Assembly: GCF_023856365.1 (NCBI RefSeq) | Contig: NW_026042407.1 | Location: 1-64,000, forward strand | Direction of reading: 5' to 3' | Length of the DNA: 64,000 nt | From: Brienomyrus brachyistius | Lineage: Eukaryota; Chordata; Actinopteri; Osteoglossiformes; Mormyridae | Part shown: piece after piece, positions 10,901 through 27,301 of the stretch | Layout: every line of letters starts with the position of its first letter | Numbering within the stretch: the first letter of the stretch is position 1 | Notes under the pieces: generated by a model | What the model saw: the letters and a program-made list of their open reading frames with translations, nothing else | Databases searched by the model: none | What the model was told of the DNA's origin: nothing | Translations under genes and position numbers: made by a program

Positions 10901-13900
10901 TACCGTGTTAGCGTATTAACATATTAGCATATTAGCATATTAGCATATTAGCATAGCATATTAGCATATTAGCATATTAGCATAGCATATTAGCATATTA
11001 GCATATTAGCATATTAACATATTAGCATATTAGCATAGCATATTAGCATATTAGCATATTAGCATATTAGCATAGCGTGTTAGCGTATTAGCGTATTAGC
11101 ATATTAGTATAGCATATTAGCATATTAGCATATTATTATATTAGCATATTAGCATAGCATATTAGCATATTAGAATATTAGCATATTAGCATATTAGCAT
11201 AGCGTGTTAGCGTATTAGCATATTAGCATATTAGCATATTAGCATAGCATATTAGCATATTATCATATTAGCATATTAGCATAGCATATTAGCATATTAG
11301 CATAGCGTGTTAGTGTATTAGCATATTAGCATATTAGCATATTAGCATAGCATATTAGCATATTAGCATATTAGCATATTAGCATATTAGCATAGTGTGT
11401 TAGCATATTAGCGTATTAGCATATTAGCATATTAGCATATTAGCATATTAGCATAGCGTGTTAGCATATTAGCGTATTAGCATAGCATATTAGCATATTA
11501 GCATATTAGCATATTAGCATATTAATATATTAGCATATTAACACATTAGCATATTAGCATATTAACATATTAGCATATTAGCATATTAGCATAGCATATT
11601 AGCATATTAGCATATTAGCATATTAGCATATTAGCGTATAAGCATAGCATATTAGCATATTAGCATATTAGCATATTAGCATAGCGTGTTAGCGTATTAG
11701 CATATTAGCATATTAGCATATCATATTAGCATAGCATATTAGCATATTAGCATATTAGCATATTAGCATAGCGTGTTAGCGTATTAGCATATTAGCATAT
11801 TAGCATAGCATATTAGCATATTAGCATATTAACATATTAGCATATTAGCATAGCATATTAACACATTAGCATATTAGCATATTAGCATAGCATATTAGCA
11901 TATTAGCATATTAGCATATTAGCATATTAGCATAGCATATTAGCATATTAGCATATTAGCATATTAGCATAGCGTGTTAGCGTATTAGCATATTAGCATA
12001 TTAGCATATTAGCATAGCATATTAGCATATTAGCATAGCATATTAGCATATTAGCATATTAGCATATTAGCATAGCATGTTAGTATATTAGCGTATTAGC
12101 ATATTAGCATATTAGCATAGCATATTAGTATATTAACATAGCATATTAGCATATTAGCATATTAGCATAGCATATTAGCATATTAGCATATTAGCATATT
12201 AGCATAGCGTGTTAGCGTATTAGCATATTAGCATATTAGCATAGCATATTAGCATATTATCATATTAGCATAGCGTGTTAGCATATTAGCGTATTAGCAT
12301 ATTAGCATATTAGCATATTAGCATATTAGCATATTAGCATATTAGCATAGCATATTAGCATATTAGCATATTAGCATATTAGTATATTAGCATATTAACA
12401 TAGCATATTAGCATATTAGCATATTAGCATATTAGCATACCGTGTTAGCGTATTAACATATTAGCATATTAGCATATTAGCATATTAGCATAGCATATTA
12501 GCATATTAGCATATTAGCCTAGCATATTAGCATATTAGCATATTAGCATATTAGCATAGCATATTAATAAATTAGCATATTAGCATATTAGCATATTAGC
12601 ATATTAGCATATTAGCATAGCATATAAGCATATTAGCATATTAGCATATCAGCATATTAGCATAGCGTGTTAGCGTATTAGCATATTAGCATAGCATATT
12701 AATATATTAGCATATTAGCATATTAGCATAGCATATTAGCATATTAGCATATTAGCATATTAGCAGATTAGCATATTAACATAGCATATTAGCATAGCAT
12801 ATTAGCATATTAGCATATTAGTATATTAGCATATTAGCATATTAGCATATTAGCATAGCATATTAGCATATTAGTATATTAGCATATTAGCATAGCGTGT
12901 TAGCGTATTAGCATATTAGCATATTAGCATATTAGCATATTAGCATAGCATATTAGCATATTAGCATATTAGCATATTAGCATAGCATATTAGCATATTA
13001 GCATATTAGCATATTAGCATAGCATAGCGTGTTAGCGTATAAGCATATTAGCATATTAGCATATTAGCATATTAGCATAGCATATTAACATATTAGCATA
13101 TTAGCATATTAGCATATTAGCATATTAGCATAGCATATTAGCATATTAGCATAGCATATTAGCATAATGTATTAGCATATTAGCATAGCGTGTTAGCGTA
13201 TTAGCATATTAGCATATTAGCATATTAGCATAGCATATTAGCATATTAACATATTAGCATATTAGCATAGCATATTAGCATATTAACATATTAGCATATT
13301 AGCATATTAGTATATTAGCATAGCATATTAGCATATTAGCATATTAGCATATTAGCATATTAATATTTTAGCATATTAGCATAACATATTAGCATAACAT
13401 ATTAGCATATTAGCATATTAGCATAGCGTGTTAGCGTATTAGCATATTAGCATATTAGCATAGCATATTAGCATATTAGCATATTAGCATATTAGCATAT
13501 TAGCATATTAGCATAGCATATTAGCATATTAGCATATTAGCATATTAGCATAGCATATTAGCATATTAGCATATTAGCATATTAGCATATTAGCATAGCA
13601 TATTAGCATATTAGCATATTAGCATATTAGCATAGCATATTAGCATATTAGCATATTAGCATAGCATATTAGCATATTAGCATATTAGCATATTAGCATA
13701 TTAGCATATTAGCATAGCATATTAGCATATTAGCATATTAGCATATTAGCATAGCGTGTTAGCGTATTAGCATATTAGCATATTAGCATATTAGCATATT
13801 AGGATAGCATATTAGCATATTAGCATATTAGCATAGCGTGTTAGTATAGCGTATTAGCATATTAGCATATTAGCATATTAGCATATTAACATATTAGCAT

Positions 13901-14732
13901 AGTATATTAGCATATTAGCATATTAGTATATTAGCATATTAGCATAGCATATTAGCATATTAGCATAGTGTGTTAGCGTATTAGCATATTAGCATATTAG
14001 CATATTAGCATATTAGCATATTAGCATATTAGCATATTATCATATTAGCATATTAGCATATTAGCATATTAGCATATTAGCATATTAGCATAGCATATTA
14101 ACATATTAGCATATTAGCATATTAGCATATTAACATAGCATATTAGCATATTAGCATATTAGCATATTAGCATAGCGTGTTAGCATATTAGCATATTAGC
14201 ATATTAGCATAGCATATTAGCATATTAGCATATTAGCATATTAGCATAGCATATTAGCATAACATAGCATATTAGCATAGCATATTAGCATATTAGTATA
14301 TTAGCATATTAGCGTATTAGCATATTAGCATATTAGCATATTAGCATAGCATATTAGCATATTAGCATAGCATATTAGCATATTAGCATATTAGCATATT
14401 AGCATAGCATATTAGCATATTAGCATATTAGCATATTAGCATAGCATATTAGCATATTAGCATAGCATATTAGCATATTAGCATATTAGCATATTAGCAT
14501 AGCGTGTTAGCGTATTAGCATATTAGCATATTAGCATAGCATATTAGCATATTAGCATATTAGCATAGCGTGTTAGCATATTAGCGTATTAGCATATTAG
14601 CATATTAGCATATTAGCATATTAGCATATTAGCATATTAGCATAGCATATTAGCATATTAGCATATTAGCATATTAGTATATTAGCATATTAACATAGCA
14701 TATTAGCATATTAGCATATTAGCATATTAGCA
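10901..14732. repeat. 3.8-kb HOR, copy 1
   Basis: First copy of a regular HOR. Ordered landmarks: TACCGTG 10901, TTATTATA 11131, TTAACACATT 11538, GCATGTTAGTAT about 12073, TACCGTG 12438, AATAAATTAG about 12568, AATGTATTAG 13166, TAATATTTT 13361, GTATAGCGTAT about 13837 and GTGTGTTAG about 13967. Spacing to copy 2 is 3832 (first TACCGTG), 3803 (second), 3795 (AATGTATTAG) and 3803 (TAATATTTT). The copy boundary was set at TACCGTG for convenience; the true phase is arbitrary. Confidence 0.9.
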
Positions 14733-17700
14733 TACCGTGTTAGCGTATTAACATATTAGCATATTAGCATATTAGCATATTAGCATATTAGCATAGCATA
14801 TTAGCATATTAGCATATTAGCATATTAGCATATTAGCATAGCATATTAGCATATTAGCATATTAGCATATTAGCATAGCGTGTTAGCGTATTAGCGTATT
14901 AGCATATTAGTATAGCATATTAGCATATTAGCATATTATTATATTAGCATATTAGCATAGCATATTAGCATATTAGAATATTAGCATATTAGCATATTAG
15001 CATAGCGTGTTAGCGTATTAGCATATTAGCATATTAGCATATTAGCATAGCATATTAGCATATTATCATATTAGCATATTAGCATAGCATATTAGCATAT
15101 TAGCATAGCGTGTTAGCGTATTAGCATATTAGCATATTAGCATATTAGCATAGCATATTAGCATATTAGCATATAAGCATATTAGCATTTTAGCAAAGTG
15201 TGTTAGCATATTAGCGTATTAGCATATTAGCATAGCGTGTTAGCATATTAGCGTATTAGCATAGCATATTAGCATATTAGCATATTAGCATATTAGCATA
15301 TTAATATATTAGCATATTAACACATTAGCATATTAGCATATTAACATATTAGCATATTAGCATATTAGCATAGCATATTAGCATATTAGCATATTAGCAT
15401 ATTAGCATATTAGCGTATAAGCATAGCATATTAGCATATTAGCATATTAGCATATTAGCATAGCGTGTTAGCGTATTAGCATATTAGCATATTAGCATAG
15501 CATATTAGCATATTAGCATATTAGCATATTAGCATATTAGCATAGCGTGTTAGCGTATTAGCATATTAGCATATTAGCATAGCATATTAGCATATTAGCA
15601 TATTAGCATATTAGCATATTAGCATAGCATATTAGCATATTAGCATATTAGCATATTAGCATAGCGTGTTAGCGTATTAGCATATTAGCATATTAGCATA
15701 TTAGCATAGCATATTAGCATATTAGCATATTAGCATATTAGCATAGCATGTTAGTATATTAGCGTATTAGCATATTAGCATATTAGCATAGCATATTAGT
15801 ATATTAACATAGCATATTAGCATATTAGCATATTAGCATAGCATATTAGCATATTAGCATATTAGCATATTAGCATAGCGTGTTAGCGTATTAGCATATT
15901 AGCATATTAGCATAGCATATTAGTATATTAACATAGCATATTAGCATATTAGCATATTAGCATAGCATATTAGCATATTAGCATATTAGCATATTAGCAT
16001 AGCGTGTTAGCGTATTAGCATATTAGCATATTAGCATAGCATATTAGCATATTAGCATATTAGCATAGCGTGTTAGCATATTAGCGTATTAGCATATTAG
16101 CATATTAGCATATTAGCATATTAGCATATTAGCATATTAGCATAGCATATTAGCATATTAGCATATTAGCATATTAGTATATTAGCATATTAACATAGCA
16201 TATTAGCATATTAGCATATTAGCATATTAGCATATTAGCATACCGTGTTAGCGTATTAACATATTAGCATATTAGCATATTAGCATATTAGCATAGCATA
16301 TTAGCATATTAGCATATTAGCCTAGCATATTAGCATATTAGCATATTAGCATATTAGCATAGCATATTAATAAATTAGCATATTAGCATATTAGCATATT
16401 AGCATATTAGCATAGCATATAAGCATATTAGCATATTAGCATATCAGCATATTAGCATAGCGTGTTAGCGTATTAGCATATTAGCATAGCATATTAATAT
16501 ATTAGCATATTAGCATATTAGCATAGCATATTAGCATATTAGCATATTAGCATATTAGCAGATTAGCATATTAACATAGCATATTAGCATAGCATATTAG
16601 CATATTAGCATATTAGTATATTAGCATATTAGCATATTAGCATATTAGCATAGCATATTAGCATATTAGTATATTAGCATATTAGCATAGCGTGTTAGCG
16701 TATTAGCATATTAGCATATTAGCATATTAGCATATTAGCATAGCATATTAGCATATTAGCATATTAGCATATTAGCATAGCATATTAGCATATTAGCATA
16801 TTAGCATATTAGCATAGCATAGCGTGTTAGCGTATAAGCATATTAGCATATTAGCATATTAGCATATTAGCATAGCATATTAACATATTAGCATATTAGC
16901 ATATTAGCATATTAGCATATTAGCATAGCATATTAGCATATTAGCATAGCATATTAGCATAATGTATTAGCATATTAGCATAGCGTGTTAGCGTATTAGC
17001 ATATTAGCATATTAGCATATTAGCATATTAGCATAGCATATTAGCATATTAACATATTAGCATATTAGCATAGCATATTAGCATATTAACATATTAGCAT
17101 ATTAGCATATTAGTATATTAGCATAGCATATTAGCATATTAGCATATTAGCATATTAGCATATTAATATTTTAGCATATTAGCATAACATATTAGCATAA
17201 CATATTAGCATATTAGCATATTAGCATAGCGTGTTAGCGTATTAGCATATTAGCATATTAGCATAGCATATTAGCATATTAGCATATTAGCATATTAGCA
17301 TATTAGCATATTAGCATAGCATATTAGCATATTAGCATATTAGCATATTAGCATAGCATATTAGCATATTAGCATATTAGCATATTAGCATATTAGCATA
17401 GCATATTAGCATATTAGCATATTAGCATATTAGCATAGCATATTAGCATATTAGCATATTAGCATAGCATATTAGCATATTAGCATATTAGCATATTAGC
17501 ATATTAGCATATTAGCATAGCATATTAGCATATTAGCATATTAGCATATTAGCATAGCGTGTTAGCGTATTAGCATATTAGCATATTAGCATATTAGCAT
17601 ATTAGGATAGCATATTAGCATATTAGCATATTAGCATAGCGTGTTAGTATAGCGTATTAGCATATTAGCATATTAGCATATTAGCATATTAACATATTAG

Positions 17701-18527
17701 CATAGTATATTAGCATATTAGCATATTAGTATATTAGCATATTAGCATAGCATATTAGCATATTAGCATAGTGTGTTAGCGTATTAGCATATTAGCATAT
17801 TAGCATATTAGCATATTAGCATATTAGCATATTAGCATATTATCATATTAGCATATTAGCATATTAGCATATTAGCATATTAGCATATTAGCATAGCATA
17901 TTAACATATTAGCATATTAGCATATTAGCATATTAACATAGCATATTAGCATATTAGCATATTAGCATATTAGCATAGCGTGTTAGCATATTAGCATATT
18001 AGCATATTAGCATAGCATATTAGCATATTAGCATATTAGCATATTAGCATAGCATATTAGCATAACATAGCATATTAGCATAGCATATTAGCATATTAGT
18101 ATATTAGCATATTAGCGTATTAGCATATTAGCATATTAGCATAGCATATTAGCATATTAGCATAGCATATTAGCATATTAGCATATTAGCATATTAGCAT
18201 AGCATATTAGCATATTAGCATATTAGCATATTAGCATAGCATATTAGCATATTAGCATAGCATATTAGCATATTAGCATATTAGCATATTAGCATAGCGT
18301 GTTAGCGTATTAGCATATTAGCATATTAGCATAGCATATTAGCATATTAGCATATTAGCATAGCGTGTTAGCATATTAGCGTATTAGCATATTAGCATAT
18401 TAGCATATTAGCATATTAGCATATTAGCATATTAGCATAGCATATTAGCATATTAGCATATTAGCATATTAGTATATTAGCATATTAACATAGCATATTA
18501 GCATATTAGCATATTAGCATATTAGCA
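14733..18527. repeat. 3.8-kb HOR, copy 2
   Basis: Second copy with the same landmark order: TACCGTG 14733, TTATTATA about 14938, TTAACACATT 15317, GCATGTTAGTAT about 15747, TACCGTG 16241, AATAAATTAG about 16370, AATGTATTAG 16961, TAATATTTT 17164, GTATAGCGTAT about 17648 and GTGTGTTAG about 17770. Offsets to copy 3 are 3795, 3819 (TTAACACATT and second TACCGTG), 3774 and 3771; the changes fit whole-word gains and losses. Confidence 0.9.
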
Positions 18528-21500
18528 TACCGTGTTAGCGTATTAACATATTAGCATATTAGCATATTAGCATATTAGCATATTAGCATAGCATATTAGC
18601 ATATTAGCATATTAGCATATTAGCATATTAGCATAGCATATTAGCATATTAGCATATTAGCATATTAGCATAGCGTGTTAGCGTATTAGCGTATTAGCAT
18701 ATTAGTATAGCATATTAGCATATTAGCATATTATTATATTAGCATATTAGCATAGCATATTAGCATATTAGAATATTAGCATATTAGCATATTAGCATAG
18801 CGTGTTAGCGTATTAGCATATTAGCATATTAGCATATTAGCATAGCATATTAGCATATTATCATATTAGCATATTAGCATAGCATATTAGCATATTAGCA
18901 TAGCGTGTTAGCGTATTAGCATATTAGCATATTAGCATATTAGCATAGCATATTAGCATATTAGCATATAAGCATATTAGCATTTTAGCAAAGTGTGTTA
19001 GCATATTAGCGTATTAGCATATTAGCATATTAGCATATTAGCATATTAGCATAGCGTGTTAGCATATTAGCGTATTAGCATAGCATATTAGCATATTAGC
19101 ATATTAGCATATTAGCATATTAATATATTAGCATATTAACACATTAGCATATTAGCATATTAACATATTAGCATATTAGCATATTAGCATAGCATATTAG
19201 CATATTAGCATATTAGCATATTAGCATATTAGCGTATAAGCATAGCATATTAGCATATTAGCATATTAGCATATTAGCATAGCGTGTTAGCGTATTAGCA
19301 TATTAGCATATTAGCATAGCATATTAGCATATTAGCATATTAGCATATTAGCATATTAGCATAGCGTGTTAGCGTATTAGCATATTAGCATATTAGCATA
19401 GCATATTAGCATATTAGCATATTAGCATATTAGCATATTAGCATAGCATATTAGCATATTAGCATATTAGCATATTAGCATAGCGTGTTAGCGTATTAGC
19501 ATATTAGCATATTAGCATATTAGCATAGCATATTAGCATATTAGCATATTAGCATATTAGCATAGCATGTTAGTATATTAGCGTATTAGCATATTAGCAT
19601 ATTAGCATAGCATATTAGTATATTAACATAGCATATTAGCATATTAGCATATTAGCATAGCATATTAGCATATTAGCATATTAGCATATTAGCATAGCGT
19701 GTTAGCGTATTAGCATATTAGCATATTAGCATAGCATATTAGTATATTAACATAGCATATTAGCATATTAGCATATTAGCATAGCATATTAGCATATTAG
19801 CATATTAGCATATTAGCATAGCGTGTTAGCGTATTAGCATATTAGCATATTAGCATAGCATATTAGCATATTAGCATATTAGCATAGCGTGTTAGCATAT
19901 TAGCGTATTAGCATATTAGCATATTAGCATATTAGCATATTAGCATATTAGCATATTAGCATAGCATATTAGCATATTAGCATATTAGCATATTAGTATA
20001 TTAGCATATTAACATAGCATATTAGCATATTAGCATATTAGCATATTAGCATATTAGCATACCGTGTTAGCGTATTAACATATTAGCATATTAGCATATT
20101 AGCATATTAGCATAGCATATTAGCATATTAGCATATTAGCCTAGCATATTAGCATATTAGCATATTAGCATATTAGCATAGCATATTAATAAATTAGCAT
20201 ATTAGCATATTAGCATATTAGCATATTAGCATAGCATATAAGCATATTAGCATATTAGCATATCAGCATATTAGCATAGCGTGTTAGCGTATTAGCATAT
20301 TAGCATAGCATATTAATATATTAGCATATTAGCATATTAGCATAGCATATTAGCATATTAGCATATTAGCATATTAGCAGATTAGCATATTAACATAGCA
20401 TATTAGCATAGCATATTAGCATATTAGCATATTAGTATATTAGCATATTAGCATATTAGCATATTAGCATAGCATATTAGCATATTAGTATATTAGCATA
20501 TTAGCATAGCGTGTTAGCGTATTAGCATATTAGCATATTAGCATATTAGCATAGCATATTAGCATATTAGCATATTAGCATATTAGCATAGCATATTAGC
20601 ATATTAGCATATTAGCATAGCATAGCGTGTTAGCGTATAAGCATATTAGCATATTAGCATATTAGCATATTAGCATAGCATATTAACATATTAGCATATT
20701 AGCATATTAGCATATTAGCATAGCATATTAGCATAATGTATTAGCATATTAGCATAGCGTGTTAGCGTATTAGCATATTAGCATATTAGCATATTAGCAT
20801 AGCATATTAGCATATTAACATAATAGCATATTAGCATAGCATATTAGCATAACATATTAGCATATTAGCATATTAGTATATTAGCATAGCATATTAGCAT
20901 ATTAGCATATTAGCATATTAGCATATTAGCATATTAATATTTTAGCATATTAGCATAACATATTAGCATAACATATTAGCATATTAGCATATTAGCATAG
21001 CGTGTTAGCGTATTAGCATATTAGCATATTAGCATAGCATATTAGCATATTAGCATATTAGCATATTAGCATATTAGCATATTAGCATAGCATATTAGCA
21101 TATTAGCATATTAGCATATTAGCATAGCATATTAGCATATTAGCATATTAGCATATTAGCATATTAGCATAGCATATTAGCATATTAGCATATTAGCATA
21201 GCATATTAGCATTTTAGCATATTAGCATAGCATATTAGCATATTAGCATATTAGCATATTAGCATATTAGCATATTAGCATATTAGCATAGCATATTAGC
21301 ATATTAGCATATTAGCATATTAGCATAGCGTGTTAGCGTATTAGCATATTAGCATATTAGCATATTAGCATATTAGGATAGCATATTAGCATATTAGCAT
21401 ATTAGCATATTAGCATAGCGTGTTAGTATAGCGTATTAGCATATTAGCATATTAGCATATTAGCATATTAACATATTAGCATAGTATATTAGCATATTAG

Positions 21501-21700
21501 CATATTAGTATATTAGCATATTAGCATAGCATATTAGCATATTAGCATAGTGTGTTAGCGTATTAGCATATTAGCATATTAGCATATTAGCATATTAGCA
21601 TATTAGCATATTAGCATATTATCATATTAGCATATTAGCATATTAGCATATTAGCATATTAGCATATTAGCATATTAGCATATTAGCATATTAACATAGC
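18528..21700. repeat. 3.8-kb HOR, copy 3 (passes into the next HOR)
   Basis: Third copy: TACCGTG 18528, TTATTATA about 18731, TTAACACATT 19136, GCATGTTAGTAT about 19567, TACCGTG 20060, AATAAATTAG about 20190, AATGTATTAG 20735, TAATATTTT 20935, GTATAGCGTAT about 21427 and GTGTGTTAG about 21550. Instead of another TACCGTG, the sequence then runs into GCAAATTAG, ATTTGCAT and TTATCATCAG words of the 6.6-6.9 kb unit. From about 20.7 kb it is therefore shared between the two HOR systems, so the later HOR was built from a 3.8-kb copy. Confidence 0.85.
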
Positions 21701-24700
21701 ATATTAGCATATTAGCATATTAGCATATTAGCATAGCGTGTTAGCATATTAGCATATTAGCATATTAGCATAGCATATTAGCATATTAGCATATTAGCAT
21801 ATTAACATATTAGCATATTAGCATAGCATATTAGCATAACATAGCATATTAGCATAGCATATTAGCATATTAGTATATTAGCATATTAGCGTATTAGCAT
21901 ATTAGCATATTAGCATATTAGCATATTAGCATAGCATATTAGCATATTAGCATAGCATATTAGCATAGCATATTAGCATATTAGCATATTAGCATATTAG
22001 CATAGCATATTAGCATATTAGCATATTAGCATATTAGCATAGCATATTAGCATATTAGCATATTAGCATAGCGTGTTAGCATATTAGCATATTAGCATAT
22101 TAGCATATTAGCATATTAGCATATTAGCATATTAGCAAATTAGCATAGCATATTAGCATATTAGCATATTAGCATATTAGCATAGCGTGTTAGCATATTA
22201 GCGTATTAGCATATTAGCATATTAGCAAAGCATATTAGCATATTAGCATATTAGCATAGCGTGTTAGCGTATTAGCATATTAGCATATTAGCATAGCATA
22301 TTAGCAAATTAGCATATTAGCATATTAGCATAGCATATTAACATATTAGCATATTAGCATATTAGCATATTAGCATAGCATATTAGCATAGCGTGTTAGC
22401 GTATTAGCATATTAGCATATTAGCATAGCATATTAGCATATTAGCATATTAGCATATTAGCATAGCGTGTTAGCATATTAGCGTATTAGCATATTAGCAT
22501 ATTAGCATATTAGCATATTAGCATAGCGTGTTAGCATATTAGCGTATTAGCATAACATATTTGCATATTAGCATATTAGCATATTAGCATATTAGCATAT
22601 TAGCATATTAGCATATTAATATAGCATATTAGCATATTAACATATTAGCATAGCATATTAGCATATTAGCATATTAACATATTAGCATATTAGCATAGCA
22701 TATTAGCATAGCATATTAGCATATTAGCATATTAGCATAGCATATTAGCATATTAGCATATTAGCATATTAGCATATTAGCATATTAGCATAGCATATTA
22801 GCATATTAGCATATTAACATATTAGCATATTAGCATAGCATATTAGCATATTAGCATATTAGCATATTAGCATAGCATATTAGCATATTAGCATATTAGC
22901 ATATTAGCATATTAGCATAGTATATTAGCATATTAGCATATTATCATCAGCATATTAGCATAGCATATTAGCATATTAGCATATTAGCATAGCGTGTTAG
23001 TGTATTAGCATATTAGCATATTAGCATAGCATATTAGCATATTAGCATATTAGCATATTAGCATAGCATATTAGCATATTAGCATATTAGCATATTAGCA
23101 TATTAGCATAGCATATTAGCATATTAGCATATTAGCATATTAGCATATTAGCATATTAGCATAGCATATTAGCATATTAGCATATTAGCATAGCGTGTTA
23201 GCGTATTAGCATATTAGCATATTAGCATATTAGCATAGCATATTAGCATATTACCATATGAGCATATTAGCATATTAGCATAGTGTGTTAGCATATTAGC
23301 GTATTAGCATATTAGCATATTAGCATATTAGCATATTAGCATATTAGCATAGCGTGTTAGCATATTAGCGTATTAGCATAGCATATTAGCATATTAGCAT
23401 ATTAGCATATTAGCATATTAGCATATTAGCATATTAATATATTAGCATATTAACATATTAGCATATTAGCATATTAGCATATTAACATATTAGTATATTA
23501 GCATATTAGCATAGCATATTAGCATATTAGCATATTAGCATATTAGCGTATAAGCATAGCATATTAGCATATTAGCATATTAGCATATTAGCATAGCGTG
23601 TTAGCGTATTAGCATATTAGCATATTAGCATATCATATTAGCATAGCATATTAGCATATTAGCATATTAGCATATTAGCATAGCGTGTTAGCGTATTAGC
23701 ATATTAGCATATTAGCATATTAGCATAGCATATTAGCATATTAGCATATTAACATATTAGCATATTAGCGTAGCATATTAACAGATTAGCATATTAGCAT
23801 ATTAGCATAGCATATTAGCATATTAGCATATTAGCATATTAGCATATTAGCATATTAGCATAGCATATTAGCATATTGTGTTAGCGTATTAGCATATTAG
23901 CATATTAGCATATTAGCATAGCATATTAGCATATTAGCATATTAGCATAGCATGTTAGCATATTAGCGTATTAGCATATTAGCATATTAGCATAGCATAT
24001 TAGCATATTAGCATAGCATATTAGCATATTAACATATTAGCATATTAGCATATTAGCATATTAGCATAACATATTAGCATATTAGCATATTAGCATAGCG
24101 TGTTAGCGTATTAGCATATTAGCATATTAGCATAGCATATTAGCATATTAGCATATTAGCATAGCGTGTTAGCATATTAGCGTATTAGCATATTAGCATA
24201 TTAGCATATTAGCATATTAGCATATTAGCATATTAGCATAGCATATTAGCATATTAGCATAGCATATTAGCATAATGTATTAGCATATTAGCATATTAGC
24301 ATATTAGCATATTAGCATATTAGCATAGCGTGTTAGCGTATTAGCATATTAGCATATTAGCATAGCATATTAGCATATTAACATATTAGCATATTAGCAT
24401 AGCATATTAGCATATTAACATATTAGCATATTAGCATATTAGTATATTAGCATAGCATATTAGCATATTAGCATATTAGCATATTAGCATATTAATATTT
24501 TAGCATATTAGCATAACATATTAGCATAACATATTAGCATATTAGCATATTAGCATAGCGTGTTAGCGTATTAGCATATTAGCATATTAGCATATTAGCA
24601 TAGCATATTAGCATATTAGCATATTAGCATATTAGCATATTAGCATATTAGCATATTAGCATAGCATATTAGCATATTAGCATATTAGCATATTAGCATA

Positions 24701-27230
24701 TTAGCATAGCATATTAGCATATTAGCATATTAACATATTAGCATATCATATTAGCATATTAGCATATTAGCATATTAGCATATTAGCATAGCATATTAGC
24801 ATATTAGCATATTAGCATATTAGCATATTACCATATTAGCATAGCATATTAGCATATTAGGATAGCGTGTTAGCATATTAACATATTAGCATATTAGCAT
24901 AGCATATTAGCATATTAGCATATTAGCATATTAGCATATTAGCATAGCATATTAGCACATTAGCATATTAGCATAACATATTAGCATAGCATATTAGCAT
25001 ATTAACATATTAGCATATTAGCATAGCATATTAGCATAACATATTAGCATATTAGCATATTAGCATATTAGCATATTAGCATATTAGCATAGCGTGTTAG
25101 CGTATTAGCATATTAGCATATTAGCATAGCATATTAGCATATTAGCATATTAACATATTAGCATATTAGCATAGTATATTAGCATATTAGCATATTAGCA
25201 TATTAACATAACATAGCATATTAGCATAGCATATTAGCATAGCATATTAGCATATTAGCATATTAGCATATTAGCATAGCATGTTAGCGTATTAGCATAG
25301 CATATTAGCATAGCATATTAGCATATTAGCATATTAGCATAGCATATTAGCATATTAGCATATTAGCATATTAGCATATTAGCATATTAGCATATTAGCA
25401 TATTAGCATAGCATATTAGCATATTAGCATATTAGCATAGCATTTTAGCATATTAGCATATTAGCATAGCATATTAGCATATTAGCATATTAGCATAGCA
25501 TATCAGCATATTAGCATTGCGTGTTAGCATATTATATTAGCATATTAGCATAGCATATTAGCATATTAGCATATTAGCATAGCATATTAGTATATTAGCA
25601 TATTAGCATATTAGCATAGCATATTAGCATATTAGCATATTAGCATATTAGCATAGCATATTAGCATAGCGTGTTAGCGTATTAGCATATTAGCATATTA
25701 GCATAGCATATTAGCATATTAGCATATTAGCATATTAGCATAGCGTGTTAGCATATTAGCGTATTAGCATATTAGCATATTAGCATATTAGCATATTAGC
25801 ATAGCGTGTTAGCATATTAGCATAGCGTGTTAGCATATTAGCATAGCATATTAGCATAGCGTGTTAGCATATTAGCGTATTAGCATATTAGCATATTAGC
25901 ATATTAGCATAGCGTGTTAGCATATTAGCATAGCGTGTTAGCATATTAGCATATTAGCATAGCGTGTTAGCATATTAGCGTATTAGCATAGCATATTAGC
26001 ATATTAGCATATTAGCATATTAGCATATTAGCATATTATCATATTAGCATATTAGCATATTAGCATAGCATATTAGCATATTAACATATTAGCATATTAG
26101 CATAGCATATTAGCATATTAGCATATTAGCATATTAGCATATTAGCATATTAGCATATTAGCATAGCGTGTTAGCGTATTAGCATATTAGCATATTAGCA
26201 TATTAGCATAGCATATTAGCATATTAGCATATTAGCATATTAGCATATTAGCATATTAGCATAGCATATTAGCATATTAGTATATTAGCATATTAGCATA
26301 GCGAGTTAGTGTATTAGCATATTAGCATATTAGTATAGCATATTAGCATATTAGCATATTATCATATTAGCATATTAGCATAGCATATTAGCATATTAGC
26401 ATATTAGCATATTAGCATATTAGCATAGCGTATTAGCGTATTAGCATATTAGCATAGTATATTAGCATATTAGCATATTAGCATATTAGCATATTAGCAT
26501 AGCGTGTTAGCATATTAGCGTATTAGCATATTAGCATATTAGCATATTAGCATATTAGCATAGCATATTAGCATATTAACATATTAGCATAGCGTGTTAG
26601 TGTATTAGCATATTAGCATATTAGCATAGCATATTAGCATATTAACATATTAGCATATTAGCATATTAGCATAGTATATTAGCATAGTATATTAGCATAT
26701 TAGCATATTAGCATAGCATATTAGCATATTAGCATATTAGCATATTAGCATATTAGCATAGCGTGTTAGCATATTAGCGTATTAGCGTATTAGCATTTTA
26801 GCATATTAGCATATTAGCATATCGTGTTAGCATAGCGTATTAGCATAGCATATTAGCATATTAGTATATTAGCATATTAGCATAGCATATTAGCATATTA
26901 ACATATTAGCATATTAGCATAGCATATTAGCATATTAGCATATTAGCATATTAGCATAGCATATTAGCATATTAGCATATTAGCATATTAGCATAGCATG
27001 TTAGCATATTAGCGTATTAGCATATTAGCATATTAGCATAGCATATTAGCATATTAACATTAGCATATTAGCATATTAGCATATTAGCATATTAGCATAG
27101 CATAGCATATTAGCATATTAGCATATTAGCATAGCGTGTTAGCGTATTAGCATATTAGCATATTAGCATAGCATATTAGCATATTAGCATATTAGCATAT
27201 TAGCATATTAGCATAGCGTGTTAGCATATT
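20735..27230. repeat. 6.6-6.9 kb HOR, copy 1
   Basis: Landmarks with partners in copy 2: AATGTATTAG 20735/27302 (6567), TAATATTTT 20935/27505 (6570), ATTTGCAT 22559/29206 (6647), TTATCATCAG 22941/29593 (6652), AATGTATTAG 24274/31085 (6811), TAATATTTT 24493/31328 (6835), TTGCGTG 25517/32360 (6843), GCGAGTTAG 26301/33174 (6873), ATCGTGTTAG 26821/33701 (6880) and TTAACATTAGC 27054/33934 (6880). Two AATGTATTAG/TAATATTTT modules lie inside one unit, so it is itself a fusion of 3.8-kb-type segments with new modules. The offset grows by over 300 bp along the unit, meaning copy 1 is shorter, mostly early on. Confidence 0.87.
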
Positions 27231-27301
27231 AGCATATTAGCATAGCATATTAACATATTAGCATATTAGCATATTAGCATATTAGCATAGCATATTAGCA
27301 T

